A stretch of 17,208 nucleotides of DNA, taken from Ruminococcus sp. GTDB taxonomy: Bacteria; Bacillota; Clostridia; Oscillospirales; Ruminococcaceae. The position numbers were made by a program, and so were the translations under genes. The notes below the pieces were generated by a model, which saw only the letters and a list, made by a program, of their open reading frames with translations, was not told the origin of the DNA and ran no database searches. Of this stretch, positions 1 through 7,357 are shown piece by piece. The stretch spans positions 1 through 17,208 of the forward strand of contig JAAVHM010000128.1 of NCBI GenBank assembly GCA_014799675.1. Reading direction: 5' to 3'. Positions within the stretch are counted from its first letter, which is position 1. Each line of letters starts with the position of its first letter.

Positions 1-12
1 ATAATTTGTTTA

Positions 13-89
13 TGTAGGGGCGGATCCCGTATCCGCCCGCCGAACAAATTTCTGTTATTTTGCGGGCGCATACAGGATGCGCCCCTACA
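13..89. repeat. Double-hairpin inverted repeat, copy 1
   Basis: The element begins TGTAGGGGCG and ends CGCCCCTACA, so its two ends are inverted repeats. Each arm is also a small palindrome: GGGCGGAT/ATCCGCCC at about 18-38 and GGGCGCAT/ATGCGCCC at about 64-84, with five-base loops. The middle is AT-rich. A second element with the same ends and layout but different stem sequence lies at 9848-9920. It looks like a non-coding MITE- or REP-like element. No transposase is present in the window. Confidence 0.75.
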
Positions 90-187
90 GGTCATTTAAT
101 AAAGTAAATATCAATTATTGGTTGGGACAGAGCATTATTTTTTAGTTTTAAAAGATTATTTTAGAAAATTACGAAAGGGTCATTACC

Positions 188-880
188 ATGCTAAAAAGCG
201 ACTACACCGCCATAGAAAACTACATGACGGAATGTATGAACGACAGCGCTCACGACAGGGAACACGTTTACCGCGTGCTTTACGGGGCAATGGATATCGC
301 AAAGTCCGAAAGCGGCGTTGATCTCGATATACTGACGGCGGCTTGTCTGCTCCACGACATAGGCAGGGCGGAGCAATTCGCCGACCCAAAGCTTTGCCAC
401 GCAGAGGTGGGAAGCGAAAAGGCGTACCGTTTTCTTTTGAAGCTGGGCTGGAGCGAGGAGCGTGCAAAGCGTGTCAGGGACTGCGTTAAAACACACCGTT
501 TCCGTTCCGGCTGCCCTCCCGAAAGTATCGAGGCGAAAATTTTATTCGACTCGGACAAGCTTGACGTGTCGGGGGCTATCGGCATTGCAAGGACTTTATT
601 TTACAAAGGACAGGTTGGCGAACCTCTTTATCGGCTCGATCTTGACGGTACTGTCTCCGACGGCGCGCAAGATACAGAGCCGTCCTTTTTCCGTGAGTAT
701 AAATTCAAGCTTGAAAATTTATACGATAAATTTTTCACAACGCGGGGAAAAGAGCTTGCCGAGGGACGGCGCAGGGCGGCGGTGGATTTTTACAACAGCC
801 TGCTGTCCGAGGTGCGTTCCGAATATGAAACGGGCAAGGAGCTTCTTGAAAGAGTAATTGAAAATGATAATGGAAAATAA
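188..880 (+). CDS. HD-domain metal-dependent phosphohydrolase
   Basis: This 230-residue protein belongs to the HD superfamily of cytosolic metal-dependent phosphohydrolases. The metal-binding pattern is visible: His26 in SAHDREHVYRV, the His56-Asp57 doublet in LLHDIGR, His71, His103 in VKTHRFR, and Asp123 in FDSDKLD. The FDSDKLD motif and the length match the small YedJ-like or uncharacterised HD hydrolases more than the HD-GYP or RelA/SpoT groups. The substrate is unknown. An AAAGGG site lies about nine bases before the ATG. The end overlaps the start of the TraX-family gene, which points to cotranscription and coupled translation. I see no convincing promoter between the upstream repeat and the start. 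Confidence 0.85.
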   Translation: MLKSDYTAIENYMTECMNDSAHDREHVYRVLYGAMDIAKSESGVDLDILTAACLLHDIGRAEQFADPKLCHAEVGSEKAYRFLLKLGWSEERAKRVRDCVKTHRFRSGCPPESIEAKILFDSDKLDVSGAIGIARTLFYKGQVGEPLYRLDLDGTVSDGAQDTEPSFFREYKFKLENLYDKFFTTRGKELAEGRRRAAVDFYNSLLSEVRSEYETGKELLERVIENDNGK

Positions 881-1613
881 AAGACCTGACATAAGTTCAT
901 TCGGACTTCACATTCTGGCAATGGCGTTTATGCTTTGCGACCATATGTGGGCAACGCTCTTTCCCGGGTTGGAATGGCTTACCTGCGCGGGACGGCTTGC
1001 GTACCCCATATTTGCGTTCATGATAGCAGAGGGCTACACCCATACCCACGATCTGCGGAAATATATGCTGCGTCTGCTTTTCTGGGCGGCAGTCACGGAA
1101 ATACCTTTCAACCTGATGTACGGCGAAAGCGTATTCTATCCCTTTCACCAAAACGTTTTGTGGACGTTTCTTATAAGCCTGCTGATGATAATTCTCATAG
1201 AAAAATGCAGAGCAAAATTCAAGCCCGCGGTTTCGGTGATTTTATCGGTTTTAATTGCGGTGCTGGGGTATATTGCGGGTTACGTTTCAATGGCGGATTA
1301 TTTCGGCGAGGGCGTGCTAATGGTGCTGATGTTTTATTTTTTCCGCGCCCCGAACCTCAAAAACCGCCTGCTCCAACTGATATGTATGTATATACTGAAC
1401 GTGGAACTGCTCGGCGGGCTTTGCTACACGTTCACCCTGTTCGGACAGGATTTTGAGTTCCCGCAGCAGGGCTTTGCGCTCCTGTCGCTGATACCAATTT
1501 GGCTGTACAGCGGACGGCAGGGCTTCCGCAGTAAGGCGTTCAGGTATTTCTGCTACGCATTTTACCCCGTCCATATGCTTCTGCTGGTTGGGGTAAGAAG
1601 TTTGATTTTGTAA
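864..1613 (+). CDS. TraX-family integral membrane protein
   Basis: This very hydrophobic protein of about 249 residues has seven or eight likely membrane helices. It matches the TraX family, named after the F-pilin N-acetylation protein. Family signatures include the opening ISSFGLHILAMAFMLCDHMW, then AGRLAYPIFAFMIAEGYTHT, and the later EIPFNLM and FHQNVLWTF. Chromosomal Firmicute copies are thought to be membrane acyltransferase-like proteins, but the substrate is unknown; no pilus genes lie nearby. The frame is open from a TTG at 858. I chose ATG 864, about nine bases after a GAAAGAG site; ATG 870 is also possible. All these starts fall inside the end of the HD gene, suggesting translational coupling. 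Confidence 0.82.
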   Translation: MIMENKRPDISSFGLHILAMAFMLCDHMWATLFPGLEWLTCAGRLAYPIFAFMIAEGYTHTHDLRKYMLRLLFWAAVTEIPFNLMYGESVFYPFHQNVLWTFLISLLMIILIEKCRAKFKPAVSVILSVLIAVLGYIAGYVSMADYFGEGVLMVLMFYFFRAPNLKNRLLQLICMYILNVELLGGLCYTFTLFGQDFEFPQQGFALLSLIPIWLYSGRQGFRSKAFRYFCYAFYPVHMLLLVGVRSLIL

Positions 1614-1636
1614 AATTATAAAGGGGGATTTACGCT

Positions 1637-2641
1637 ATGAAAAAATTTATACTATTAACAATTTTGGTCGGTATGTTCTTGACTTCTTGTTCGGCAAACA
1701 GCAATGCGGAAGAACAGACGCTTCCGGCAGAAACCTCCGAAATCCGTGGCGTTGAAACAGTTCCCGAGAGTACTGCCGAAGAAAGCAAAATTACAACGGT
1801 GACTACTGTTTCGGAAACAACGGAAATATCGGAAACTACAGAAACATCACAAACCACGGAAACGCAAAAACCGCCGCAGGCTTATGACGTTGAAAGCGTG
1901 CCGTATAAAGCTGCAAGTATAATTTATAACGAGTATCTTGAATTTCAGAATGGTCAGTTTGAGGAATGGTGGGTCAATGATGAAGATAACGACTCGCCTC
2001 ACGCTTGTACAAAGGTGTTGATTTTTGATATGAACGGCGACGGCAGGCAAGAGCTGATTTCGGTGAAATGGGCACTTTCACCATATGCTCAAAGTTATTA
2101 TACAATTTACGACCTTGACAGCGGTGAAATGTTATTTAACGGCTATTATGGAACAAGAAATGGAAAGCTTTATCATAAAGACGGTCAATACTGCCTAAAA
2201 TTTGAGGGAATTCGCACTATGGCTTATGTTGCAGTTGCCGCTAAAGAACTTGAACATGAACTTCAGAATGCGTTTGAATCATTGGGATATAATGAAGCTT
2301 ATTTTTCTATGGGGAATAAGATCGACGCTATTATTTATCAATATAAAAGTATGCCGCCGGTTCAGCCGCCCTATGAGGGTACGGAGGATTCATATTGCCG
2401 CAGTTTTTCAACAACCGAGGGCCTTATATATTACAACGGTGATTCTCAAAAGGTACAACAACAGCGTGATTTTGAAAGCAACTTTGAGGGCTGCGAGGAA
2501 ATAGGTGAACTATTGTATATAGGAGAAGCCGCCTTAGAAAACAATGTCAAAGTGGACGGGATTTTTGGCACAAAATTGCCTCAACGGGTTGTTAATGATT
2601 TTGACGCGCTTGTTGAAAGGCTTAGCTTGTATGAAGAATAA
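1637..2641 (+). CDS. Secreted lipoprotein of unknown function with Ser/Thr/Glu-rich linker
   Basis: The 334-residue product starts with a type II signal peptide, MKKFILLTILVGMFLTSC, whose lipobox cysteine is residue 18, so it should be anchored on the outside of the membrane. Residues about 20-80 form a low-complexity linker rich in Thr, Glu and Ser with repeated TTE and SETT units, typical of exported Firmicute lipoproteins. The folded part starts near residue 85 and carries a calcium-loop-like motif, DMNGDGRQEL (131-140), as seen in EF-hand/VCBS-like repeats. I do not recognise the domain. A GGGGGA site precedes the ATG. The gene follows the TraX gene by 23 bases and precedes the HAD gene by 25, so it is probably in the same operon. 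Confidence 0.8.
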   Translation: MKKFILLTILVGMFLTSCSANSNAEEQTLPAETSEIRGVETVPESTAEESKITTVTTVSETTEISETTETSQTTETQKPPQAYDVESVPYKAASIIYNEYLEFQNGQFEEWWVNDEDNDSPHACTKVLIFDMNGDGRQELISVKWALSPYAQSYYTIYDLDSGEMLFNGYYGTRNGKLYHKDGQYCLKFEGIRTMAYVAVAAKELEHELQNAFESLGYNEAYFSMGNKIDAIIYQYKSMPPVQPPYEGTEDSYCRSFSTTEGLIYYNGDSQKVQQQRDFESNFEGCEEIGELLYIGEAALENNVKVDGIFGTKLPQRVVNDFDALVERLSLYEE

Positions 2642-2666
2642 ATTATAAAATAAGGGAGAGTTTAAA

Positions 2667-3488
2667 ATGCCGAAAACACTTTATATCACCGACCTTGACG
2701 GAACGCTTCTCACAAGCGGTCAGTATGTTTCCCCAAAAAGCTGTGAAATAATAAACAGGCTCACGGAGCAGGGCATGATTTTTTCCTACGCAACGGCACG
2801 CTCCCTTATCACCGCAAAAAAGGTCACGGCGGGACTTGAGGTAAAAACTCCCGTTATCGTGAACAACGGTGTGTTCATAACCGACAGCGCAAGCGGTGAA
2901 AAGCTTGTTAAAAACACTTTCTCCGTATCACAGGCAGAGGATATTTTCCGAACGCTGTCTGAATTTGGAATTTTCCCGCTTGTTTATTCGATTATTGACG
3001 GCGAGGAAAAATTTTCCTACATACCCGAAAAGAACACAAGGGGCGTGAACGGCTTCCTTGACACGCGGCGGGGAGACCCCCGTCACCGTCCCCTGCCAAA
3101 TGAGGACGGTATGCTTGACGGAGAAATCTTTTATTTCGCCTGCATGGACGAGGCGGGGAGTATGTCCGAAGCCCACGAGGAGCTGAAAAAACGTTACTAC
3201 TGTGTTTACAGCAATGATATCTACAGCGGCGACCAATGGCTTGAAATACTTCCCAAATCGGCAACAAAGGCGAACGCCGTCCTACAGCTAAAGGAATACT
3301 GCGGCTGTGACAGGCTTGTGGCTTTCGGGGACGGAATAAACGATATCCCAATGTTCAAGGCGGCGGACGAGTGTTACGCTGTTGAAAACGCCGCTGCCGA
3401 GCTGAAAGAAATTGCCGATGATATTATCGGAAACAACAACGGGGACAGCGTTGCCGAATTTCTTGAAAAAATTTGCAAAAGGCTATAA
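2667..3488 (+). CDS. HAD-superfamily (Cof-type) phosphatase
   Basis: This is a 273-residue cytosolic HAD phosphatase of the Cof/YidA type with a C2 cap. Motif I is TDLDGT (residues 8-13), with nucleophile Asp9 and acid/base Asp11. The motif III lysine is probably Lys201 in KSATKANAV. Motif IV is GDGINDIPMF (221-230), which binds Mg2+. Members usually remove phosphate from sugar phosphates or similar small molecules; the substrate cannot be read from sequence. An AAGGGAGAG site precedes the ATG. It is the last gene of the plus-strand cluster starting at 188. I see no clear hairpin terminator before the next promoter at 3523. Confidence 0.9.
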   Translation: MPKTLYITDLDGTLLTSGQYVSPKSCEIINRLTEQGMIFSYATARSLITAKKVTAGLEVKTPVIVNNGVFITDSASGEKLVKNTFSVSQAEDIFRTLSEFGIFPLVYSIIDGEEKFSYIPEKNTRGVNGFLDTRRGDPRHRPLPNEDGMLDGEIFYFACMDEAGSMSEAHEELKKRYYCVYSNDIYSGDQWLEILPKSATKANAVLQLKEYCGCDRLVAFGDGINDIPMFKAADECYAVENAAAELKEIADDIIGNNNGDSVAEFLEKICKRL

Positions 3489-3522
3489 CGTCAAAGATAG
3501 TATATTACTTAAATGTGCGTAC

Positions 3523-3550
3523 TTGATTTTGCTTTTATTTGTGATATAAT
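3523..3550 (+). promoter_or_regulatory. Sigma-A promoter for the flavoprotein gene
   Basis: A -35 box TTGATT (3523-3528) and a perfect -10 box TATAAT (3545-3550) are 16 bases apart. The -10 is preceded by TGA, giving an extended -10. Transcription should begin near 3557, leaving a leader of about 50 bases. Confidence 0.7.
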
Positions 3551-3606
3551 TATAATGTAAGTCTGGATAATATATCCTGCAAATTTAATTTACGGAGGAA
3601 ACTATC

Positions 3607-4152
3607 ATGGGCAAGAAAATCGTTGTTATCACAGGAAGTCCCCGCAAAAACGGAAACAGCTTTGCAATGACGGACGCGTTTATAAAAGCAGCCGAGGCAA
3701 AAGGACATACTGTCACAAGATTTGACGCGGCAATGAAAAAATTAAACGGCTGCCGCGCGTGCGAGACCTGCTACTCCACAGGGAAAGCCTGTTCATTTGA
3801 TGATGAATTCAATACGCTTGCGCCGTCAATTTTAGAAGCGGACGTTATTGTATTTACAATGCCTGTATATTGGTACTCGATACCCGCGCAGATAAAGAAC
3901 GTTATCGACCGTATATTCTCAATGGTCGTTGGCGGAAAGGATATTGCGGGAAAAGAGTGCGCTCTTATAACCTGCTGTGAAGAGGAGGATATGTCCGTTA
4001 TGGACGGAGTGCGTATCCCCATAGAACGTACCGCCGCGCTGAACAAATGGACAATGGTGGGCGAAGTGCTTATACCGGGTGTTCTTAAGGAAGGCGACAT
4101 TGAAAAGACCGACGGCTGCAAGCAAGCGGCTGATCTTGCTGAAAAAATCTGA
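3607..4152 (+). CDS. Flavodoxin-like NAD(P)H-dependent oxidoreductase with a cysteine cluster
   Basis: This 181-residue protein has the FMN-binding flavodoxin-like fold. The N-terminal loop ITGSPRKNGNS (8-18) is the phosphate-binding loop of FMN reductases. The segment MPVYWYSIPAQIKNVIDR is the typical second flavin-contact region. Cys49, Cys52, Cys55 and Cys62 form a CxxCxxCx6C cluster, as in iron-sulfur flavoproteins that hold a 4Fe-4S cluster; many plain members of the family keep the same cysteines, so the cluster is not proven. It probably moves electrons in the cytosol for redox balance or quinone/nitro reduction. It has its own promoter, a strong GGAGGA site seven bases before the ATG and its own terminator, so it looks monocistronic. 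Confidence 0.87.
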   Translation: MGKKIVVITGSPRKNGNSFAMTDAFIKAAEAKGHTVTRFDAAMKKLNGCRACETCYSTGKACSFDDEFNTLAPSILEADVIVFTMPVYWYSIPAQIKNVIDRIFSMVVGGKDIAGKECALITCCEEEDMSVMDGVRIPIERTAALNKWTMVGEVLIPGVLKEGDIEKTDGCKQAADLAEKI

Positions 4153-4261
4153 TCACTGCTGCTTCCGTGGTTGGAAAAACAAGGTCTGAGTACATTTCAA
4201 AGGAGTATTCCAATACTTATTGATCAAAAATATAAAATACATACCTGATTTGCCTATTTTC

Positions 4262-4298
4262 AGAGCATAACCGTAATGCGCGGTTATGCTCTTTTTTT
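4262..4298 (+). terminator. Rho-independent terminator of the flavoprotein gene
   Basis: A perfect 12-base-pair stem, AGAGCATAACCG with CGGTTATGCTCT, encloses a seven-base loop and runs into a T tract ending at 4298. It lies about 110 bases after the flavoprotein stop codon. Confidence 0.92.
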
Positions 4299-4447
4299 AT
4301 GTCCGAAAAAATTTTTTATTAATTTTTGTGGTAATTTTAAGTCTTTAAGAGTTTATCATTATAGATAGTTGAGTATCAGAAATAATAGTTTACTTTTCGT
4401 TTAATTAAATTTAATAATTATTTAATATTCGTGAACTGTAATTCCTG

Positions 4448-4467
4448 TTGATATGTTCATCTATCAA
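4448..4467. promoter_or_regulatory. Inverted repeat, possible operator of the XRE gene
   Basis: TTGATA and TATCAA are exact inverted half-sites eight bases apart, ending 28 bases before the XRE start codon. The spacing and size would suit a dimeric helix-turn-helix regulator acting on its own promoter. This role is inferred from position only. Confidence 0.35.
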
Positions 4468-4495
4468 GTAAAATAATGATAAGCGAGGTAGATTT

Positions 4496-4741
4496 ATGTA
4501 TTATTCTGTAGAATTATTTGGTTTGCTGCTGCGGCGTCACAGGGAAAACAAGCGGTTGAGCCGTGAATATCTTGCGGAACTATGCGATATAAGCGACAGG
4601 TGCATAAGCAACATTGAGAGGGGAAAGTCAGACCCTAAATTAAGCACGGTTCTTAAACTGTGCCGGGAATGTGATATTGACGTCGGCAAGCTTTCGGAGC
4701 TGAAAGCGGAGGAAGTTTACAGCCGGACGGTCAAAATGTGA
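4496..4741 (+). CDS. Small XRE-family helix-turn-helix regulator
   Basis: The 81-residue product is essentially one Cro/C1-type DNA-binding domain. The helix-turn-helix runs from about residue 20 to 46, with the typical pattern LSREYLAELCDISDRCISNI followed by ERGKSDP and a closing LxKLCxECDIDVGKL helix. There is no effector domain, so it probably binds DNA as a dimer and may need a partner. A GAGGT site lies six bases before the ATG. The next gene, encoding a lone Spo0A DNA-binding domain, begins 63 bases after its stop with no terminator between, so the two are probably cotranscribed. Its targets are unknown; the inverted repeat just upstream is one candidate. Confidence 0.85.
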   Translation: MYYSVELFGLLLRRHRENKRLSREYLAELCDISDRCISNIERGKSDPKLSTVLKLCRECDIDVGKLSELKAEEVYSRTVKM

Positions 4742-4804
4742 ATTATAATGGTTTCAATGCTGTTTACAGCAAATATACAAGGAAACGAAAACAGGAGGTA
4801 TTTT

Positions 4805-5227
4805 ATGTCACTTGAAAATATATCAATATTTGAAGAAAGCCCTGAATTGTCAGAAATCAGCCAAAACAATAATGTCGATTTGAAGATCATTGTTACCGAC
4901 ATTATACATAGGATAGGCATACCAGCACACATAAAGGGCTATCATTATCTTAGAAAAGCCATACTTCTCTCTGTAGACGACCCCGAAATGCTGCAAAGCA
5001 TAACAAAAATTCTTTACCCGACAGTTGCAGAAGCGTTTAACACTTCGCCGTCAAGAGTTGAAAGAGCGATACGCCACGCTATTGAAAGCGCGTGGAACAA
5101 GGGAGATGCTGATGTTTTAAACAGCATTTTCAACTACAACATAAGAGTTTATAAGGGTAAGCCTACGAATTCCGAGTTTATTGCTGTTATTACAGATAAT
5201 CTGCGGTTAAAATTAGGGTTTAACTGA
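4805..5227 (+). CDS. Stand-alone Spo0A C-terminal DNA-binding domain protein
   Basis: This 140-residue protein matches the effector domain of the sporulation master regulator Spo0A almost end to end. Signature stretches include IIHRIGIPAHIKGYHYLRKA (33-52), SITKILYPTVAEAFNT (65-80), SPSRVERAIRHAIESAW (81-97), where the recognition helix lies, and KPTNSEFIAVITDNLRLK (119-136). The receiver domain with its phosphorylated aspartate is missing; residues 1-26 are a short acidic, unrelated tail, so control by the phosphorelay is not expected. The frame is open from 4748, but a strong AGGAGGT site sits just before the ATG at 4805. It lies behind a small XRE gene and is closed by its own terminator. 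It may bind 0A boxes independently of, or in competition with, full-length Spo0A; this is inference. Confidence 0.9.
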   Translation: MSLENISIFEESPELSEISQNNNVDLKIIVTDIIHRIGIPAHIKGYHYLRKAILLSVDDPEMLQSITKILYPTVAEAFNTSPSRVERAIRHAIESAWNKGDADVLNSIFNYNIRVYKGKPTNSEFIAVITDNLRLKLGFN

Positions 5228-5230
5228 TTG

Positions 5231-5261
5231 AGTACTGCATATTATTGTGCAGTACTTTTTA
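5231..5261 (+). terminator. Rho-independent terminator after the Spo0A_C gene
   Basis: A perfect nine-base-pair stem, AGTACTGCA with TGCAGTACT, has an eight-base loop and is followed by a run of T. It begins three bases after the stop codon. On the minus strand the hairpin lacks a T tract, so it is a poor terminator for the facing esterase gene. Confidence 0.9.
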
Positions 5262-5317
5262 ACAGAGATTTTTGTATAATGTCAAGCAATACGGTTAATA
5301 TACGGAAACCATATAAG

Positions 5318-6562
5318 TCATTCCCAGCCCAATAATTCGGAAATATAATCAGACAGATCATTTGCCATGTTTTCGTGTGTTTTTGCGCTTGGGTGATAAT
5401 TTGTACCGTAACCGTCACGGACAATATCCTGCAATTCATACTGAAAACAGTATAACTTGCTGTCATTGTTTTCACTGCTGTATCTGTCTGCCTGTTTTCT
5501 TATCTCGTCCATAAGCCCCGTACTTAAAACACCGTAGGAGCATATTATGCAGGAATCGGGATTTGCTTCACGTACTTGCGCTATAAGCTCATAGTATGCT
5601 TCGCCAAATCGCTGTTCTCTTTCGTCTATACCGCGTACCCAGACATTATCGTTTGAACCCATATTTATTACAATAAGGTCATATTGCTGTGAAAAATCCC
5701 AAATTTCGTTATCAATTGCCTGCTTGTCATACAGCTCTCCGATAAGGGAGTCCCTGTTCGGCGTATTTCCCTCTGTATATGCGGAATAAACGCCTATGCC
5801 GCCGCAAGCGCATATGCTGTAATCAACATCAAACCGCTTGGCAACCAATGCGGCATAGGATTTGCTTCCGTTTCCGAAATCATCATTGTCAATGCCATAG
5901 CCGCAGGTCACGCTGTCGCCGATATATTCTATGCTGTGAGCTTTTTCCGCGCTCGGATATATCATGCCTTGTGATGTAACATTGATACCTTTTACACCCA
6001 CATAGTTGTATCCCATTTCAGACAGCTTACGCAAAGTTATCTTACTGTATTTGGCTTCATTTGCAGAAAAAACATCAAGACTTGTCTCGCCCTTATCAAG
6101 AATAATGTCCTCCGTAAGCTCATCATTTACATAAACCGCAACCCGCGCTTTTCCGCCGCAAATAACGTCTATACTTGCTGATGTTCCAAAAAACTCAAAT
6201 TCTATACCTGAACAAGTATATGTAAACATTCTTGTATCATCTTTGAATAAGCTGCGTCCAAGAGGTTTAATGTAATCATCACTTGCAGCAAAGCTTTTGG
6301 CGCTAAGCGGCAAAGCTTTTACAGCTTCTATATTTACACCGTTTTGTGTAACATTATCGGTTTCAGCCTCCAAAAGTCCTGTATCCGTAATTTGCGTTTT
6401 ATCATGTGATTCATCTGCTGCGGAAGTATCGGCAGCTGTTGTAATATTTTCACTCTCTGCAATTTCCGGCATATTGGTTTCATCGGCTTCGTTAATGCCG
6501 CAGGAGGTCAATATGCATATAAAGAATAATAAAAGTACCAATTTATACCATTTCATTTTCAT
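5318..6562 (-). CDS. SGNH/GDSL esterase lipoprotein, CE2-like
   Basis: The 414-residue product opens with a lipoprotein signal whose lipobox is LTSC (Cys21), then a Ser/Thr/Asp/Glu-rich linker to about residue 75. Residues about 90-200 look like the beta-sandwich domain that precedes the catalytic domain in carbohydrate esterase family 2. The SGNH hydrolase domain follows: YIGDSVTCGYG (213-223) with nucleophile Ser217, CACGGIG (251-257), MGSNDN (301-306) and YHPSAKTHENMA (389-400) with catalytic His390. The likely role is removing acetyl groups from plant polysaccharides outside the cell; the exact substrate is uncertain. ATG 6562 is used, though ATG 6556 is equally plausible since only a weak GGTGA site is present. 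The tRNA-Lys terminator ends just 26 bases upstream. Confidence 0.85.
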   Translation of the reverse strand: MKMKWYKLVLLLFFICILTSCGINEADETNMPEIAESENITTAADTSAADESHDKTQITDTGLLEAETDNVTQNGVNIEAVKALPLSAKSFAASDDYIKPLGRSLFKDDTRMFTYTCSGIEFEFFGTSASIDVICGGKARVAVYVNDELTEDIILDKGETSLDVFSANEAKYSKITLRKLSEMGYNYVGVKGINVTSQGMIYPSAEKAHSIEYIGDSVTCGYGIDNDDFGNGSKSYAALVAKRFDVDYSICACGGIGVYSAYTEGNTPNRDSLIGELYDKQAIDNEIWDFSQQYDLIVINMGSNDNVWVRGIDEREQRFGEAYYELIAQVREANPDSCIICSYGVLSTGLMDEIRKQADRYSSENNDSKLYCFQYELQDIVRDGYGTNYHPSAKTHENMANDLSDYISELLGWE

Positions 6563-6588
6563 TCACCACAATTTATATATTTTCCTTA

Positions 6589-6637
6589 TTAAAAACGATC
6601 CCCCGCAAATCCTTATATAGATTGGATTTGCGGGGGA
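6589..6637 (-). terminator. Rho-independent terminator of tRNA-Lys
   Basis: Read on the minus strand, CCCCCGCAAATCC (6636-6624) pairs perfectly with GGATTTGCGGGGG (6612-6600) around an 11-base loop and is followed by ATCGTTTTT. The 13-pair GC-rich stem lies nine bases after the CCA end of the tRNA. Confidence 0.9.
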
Positions 6638-6645
6638 GAATACTC

Positions 6646-6721
6646 TGGTGAGCCATTGGGGATTTGAACCCCAGACCCTTTGATTAAAAGTCAAATGCTC
6701 TGCCAACTGAGCTAATGGCTC
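6646..6721 (-). tRNA. tRNA-Lys (anticodon TTT)
   Basis: The 76-base gene folds as a standard cloverleaf. The acceptor stem is GAGCCAT paired with ATGGCTC. The D arm contains AGCTCAGTTGGCAGAGC. The anticodon stem TTTGA/TCAAA holds the loop CTTTTAA with anticodon TTT. The T arm contains GGGGTTCAAATCCCC. The discriminator is A and CCA is encoded. Confidence 0.98.
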
Positions 6722-6751
6722 AACAAAACGCCGTATTTACAACGCTTAATT

Positions 6752-6780
6752 ATTATACCAAAAATTGAGCCGATTGTCAA
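6752..6780 (-). promoter_or_regulatory. Sigma-A promoter of tRNA-Lys
   Basis: On the minus strand a consensus -35 TTGACA (6780-6775) and consensus -10 TATAAT (6757-6752) are separated by 17 bases. Transcription should start about 25 bases before the mature tRNA end. Confidence 0.9.
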
Positions 6781-6844
6781 GCAAATATCAAATATTCGTC
6801 ATTTTGCACATATAACTGTTTGCGGAATTACTTTGAATTTATGT

Positions 6845-7357
6845 TTAATACAGTATTAGCCTTACCGTAAGCGCGCTTAAAATAAATCCCGTAAGGTCTG
6901 CCGTAAGGGACGACGCTATGGCGTGCTTCGTCTTTTTCACCTTTGTTATGCCGTAGTAGACAGCTATTGTGTAAAACGTCGTCTCCGTTGAGCCGATCAC
7001 AACGCTTGCGACGCGTCCCGCAAAGCTGTCGGGGGAAACCTCCGTCAGTATGGACTCAAACACCGCCAGTGCGCCGCTTCCGGACACGGGACGTATAAGC
7101 GCAAGAGGTATGCACTCCCTCGGAAATCCCAAAAATTCGGTGAGTGGAGCTATTGCCGAGGAAATTATTTCAAGTCCACCAGAGGCTTTGAACATTCCTA
7201 TAGCCGTCATAAGCGCGATAAGCGCAGGCAGGACGTCAAACGCCGACTTTAAATTTTCCTTTGCGCCGTCGGTGAATTCGCCGAACACGTCCACCCGCTT
7301 GGCAAGCCCGATAACCATTATTACAGCAATAAAAACAGGTATTACAAAATCGCTCAT
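6845..7357 (-). CDS. spmB: Spore maturation protein B
   Basis: This 170-residue membrane protein has several hydrophobic helices and matches SpmB of the nucleoside-recognition/Gate family. Characteristic stretches are PALIALMTAIGMFKASGG, RPVSGSGALAVFESIL and VVIGSTETTFYTIAVYYG. SpmB acts with SpmA during maturation of the spore core and is needed for full core dehydration and heat resistance in Bacillus; the transported molecule is not known. Its ATG overlaps the spmA stop codon by four bases, so the two are translated together. Length is close to the family norm of about 175. Together with spmA it implies the organism or a recent ancestor makes spores. Confidence 0.93.
   Translation of the reverse strand: MSDFVIPVFIAVIMVIGLAKRVDVFGEFTDGAKENLKSAFDVLPALIALMTAIGMFKASGGLEIISSAIAPLTEFLGFPRECIPLALIRPVSGSGALAVFESILTEVSPDSFAGRVASVVIGSTETTFYTIAVYYGITKVKKTKHAIASSLTADLTGFILSALTVRLILY

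Larger units (their letters stand above)
4153..4495. other. Gene-free stretch between flavoprotein and XRE genes
   Basis: This 343-base AT-rich stretch holds the terminator at 4262-4298 and, near its right end, the inverted repeat at 4448-4467. A short palindrome, AGTATT-CC-AATACT, lies at 4204-4217. No start codon with a ribosome site opens a credible small gene. No confident promoter for the XRE gene was found: TTGATA (4448-4453) with TAAAAT (4469-4474) has only a 15-base spacer. Confidence 0.6.

Noticed and set aside
4204..4217. Palindrome AGTATT-CC-AATACT after the flavoprotein gene
   Set aside because: Short and AT-rich, upstream of the true terminator, with no gene or promoter nearby to regulate.
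5272..5279. Plus-strand TGTATAAT that could start antisense RNA to the esterase gene
   Set aside because: No acceptable -35 box at the right distance; AT-rich sequence yields such matches often.
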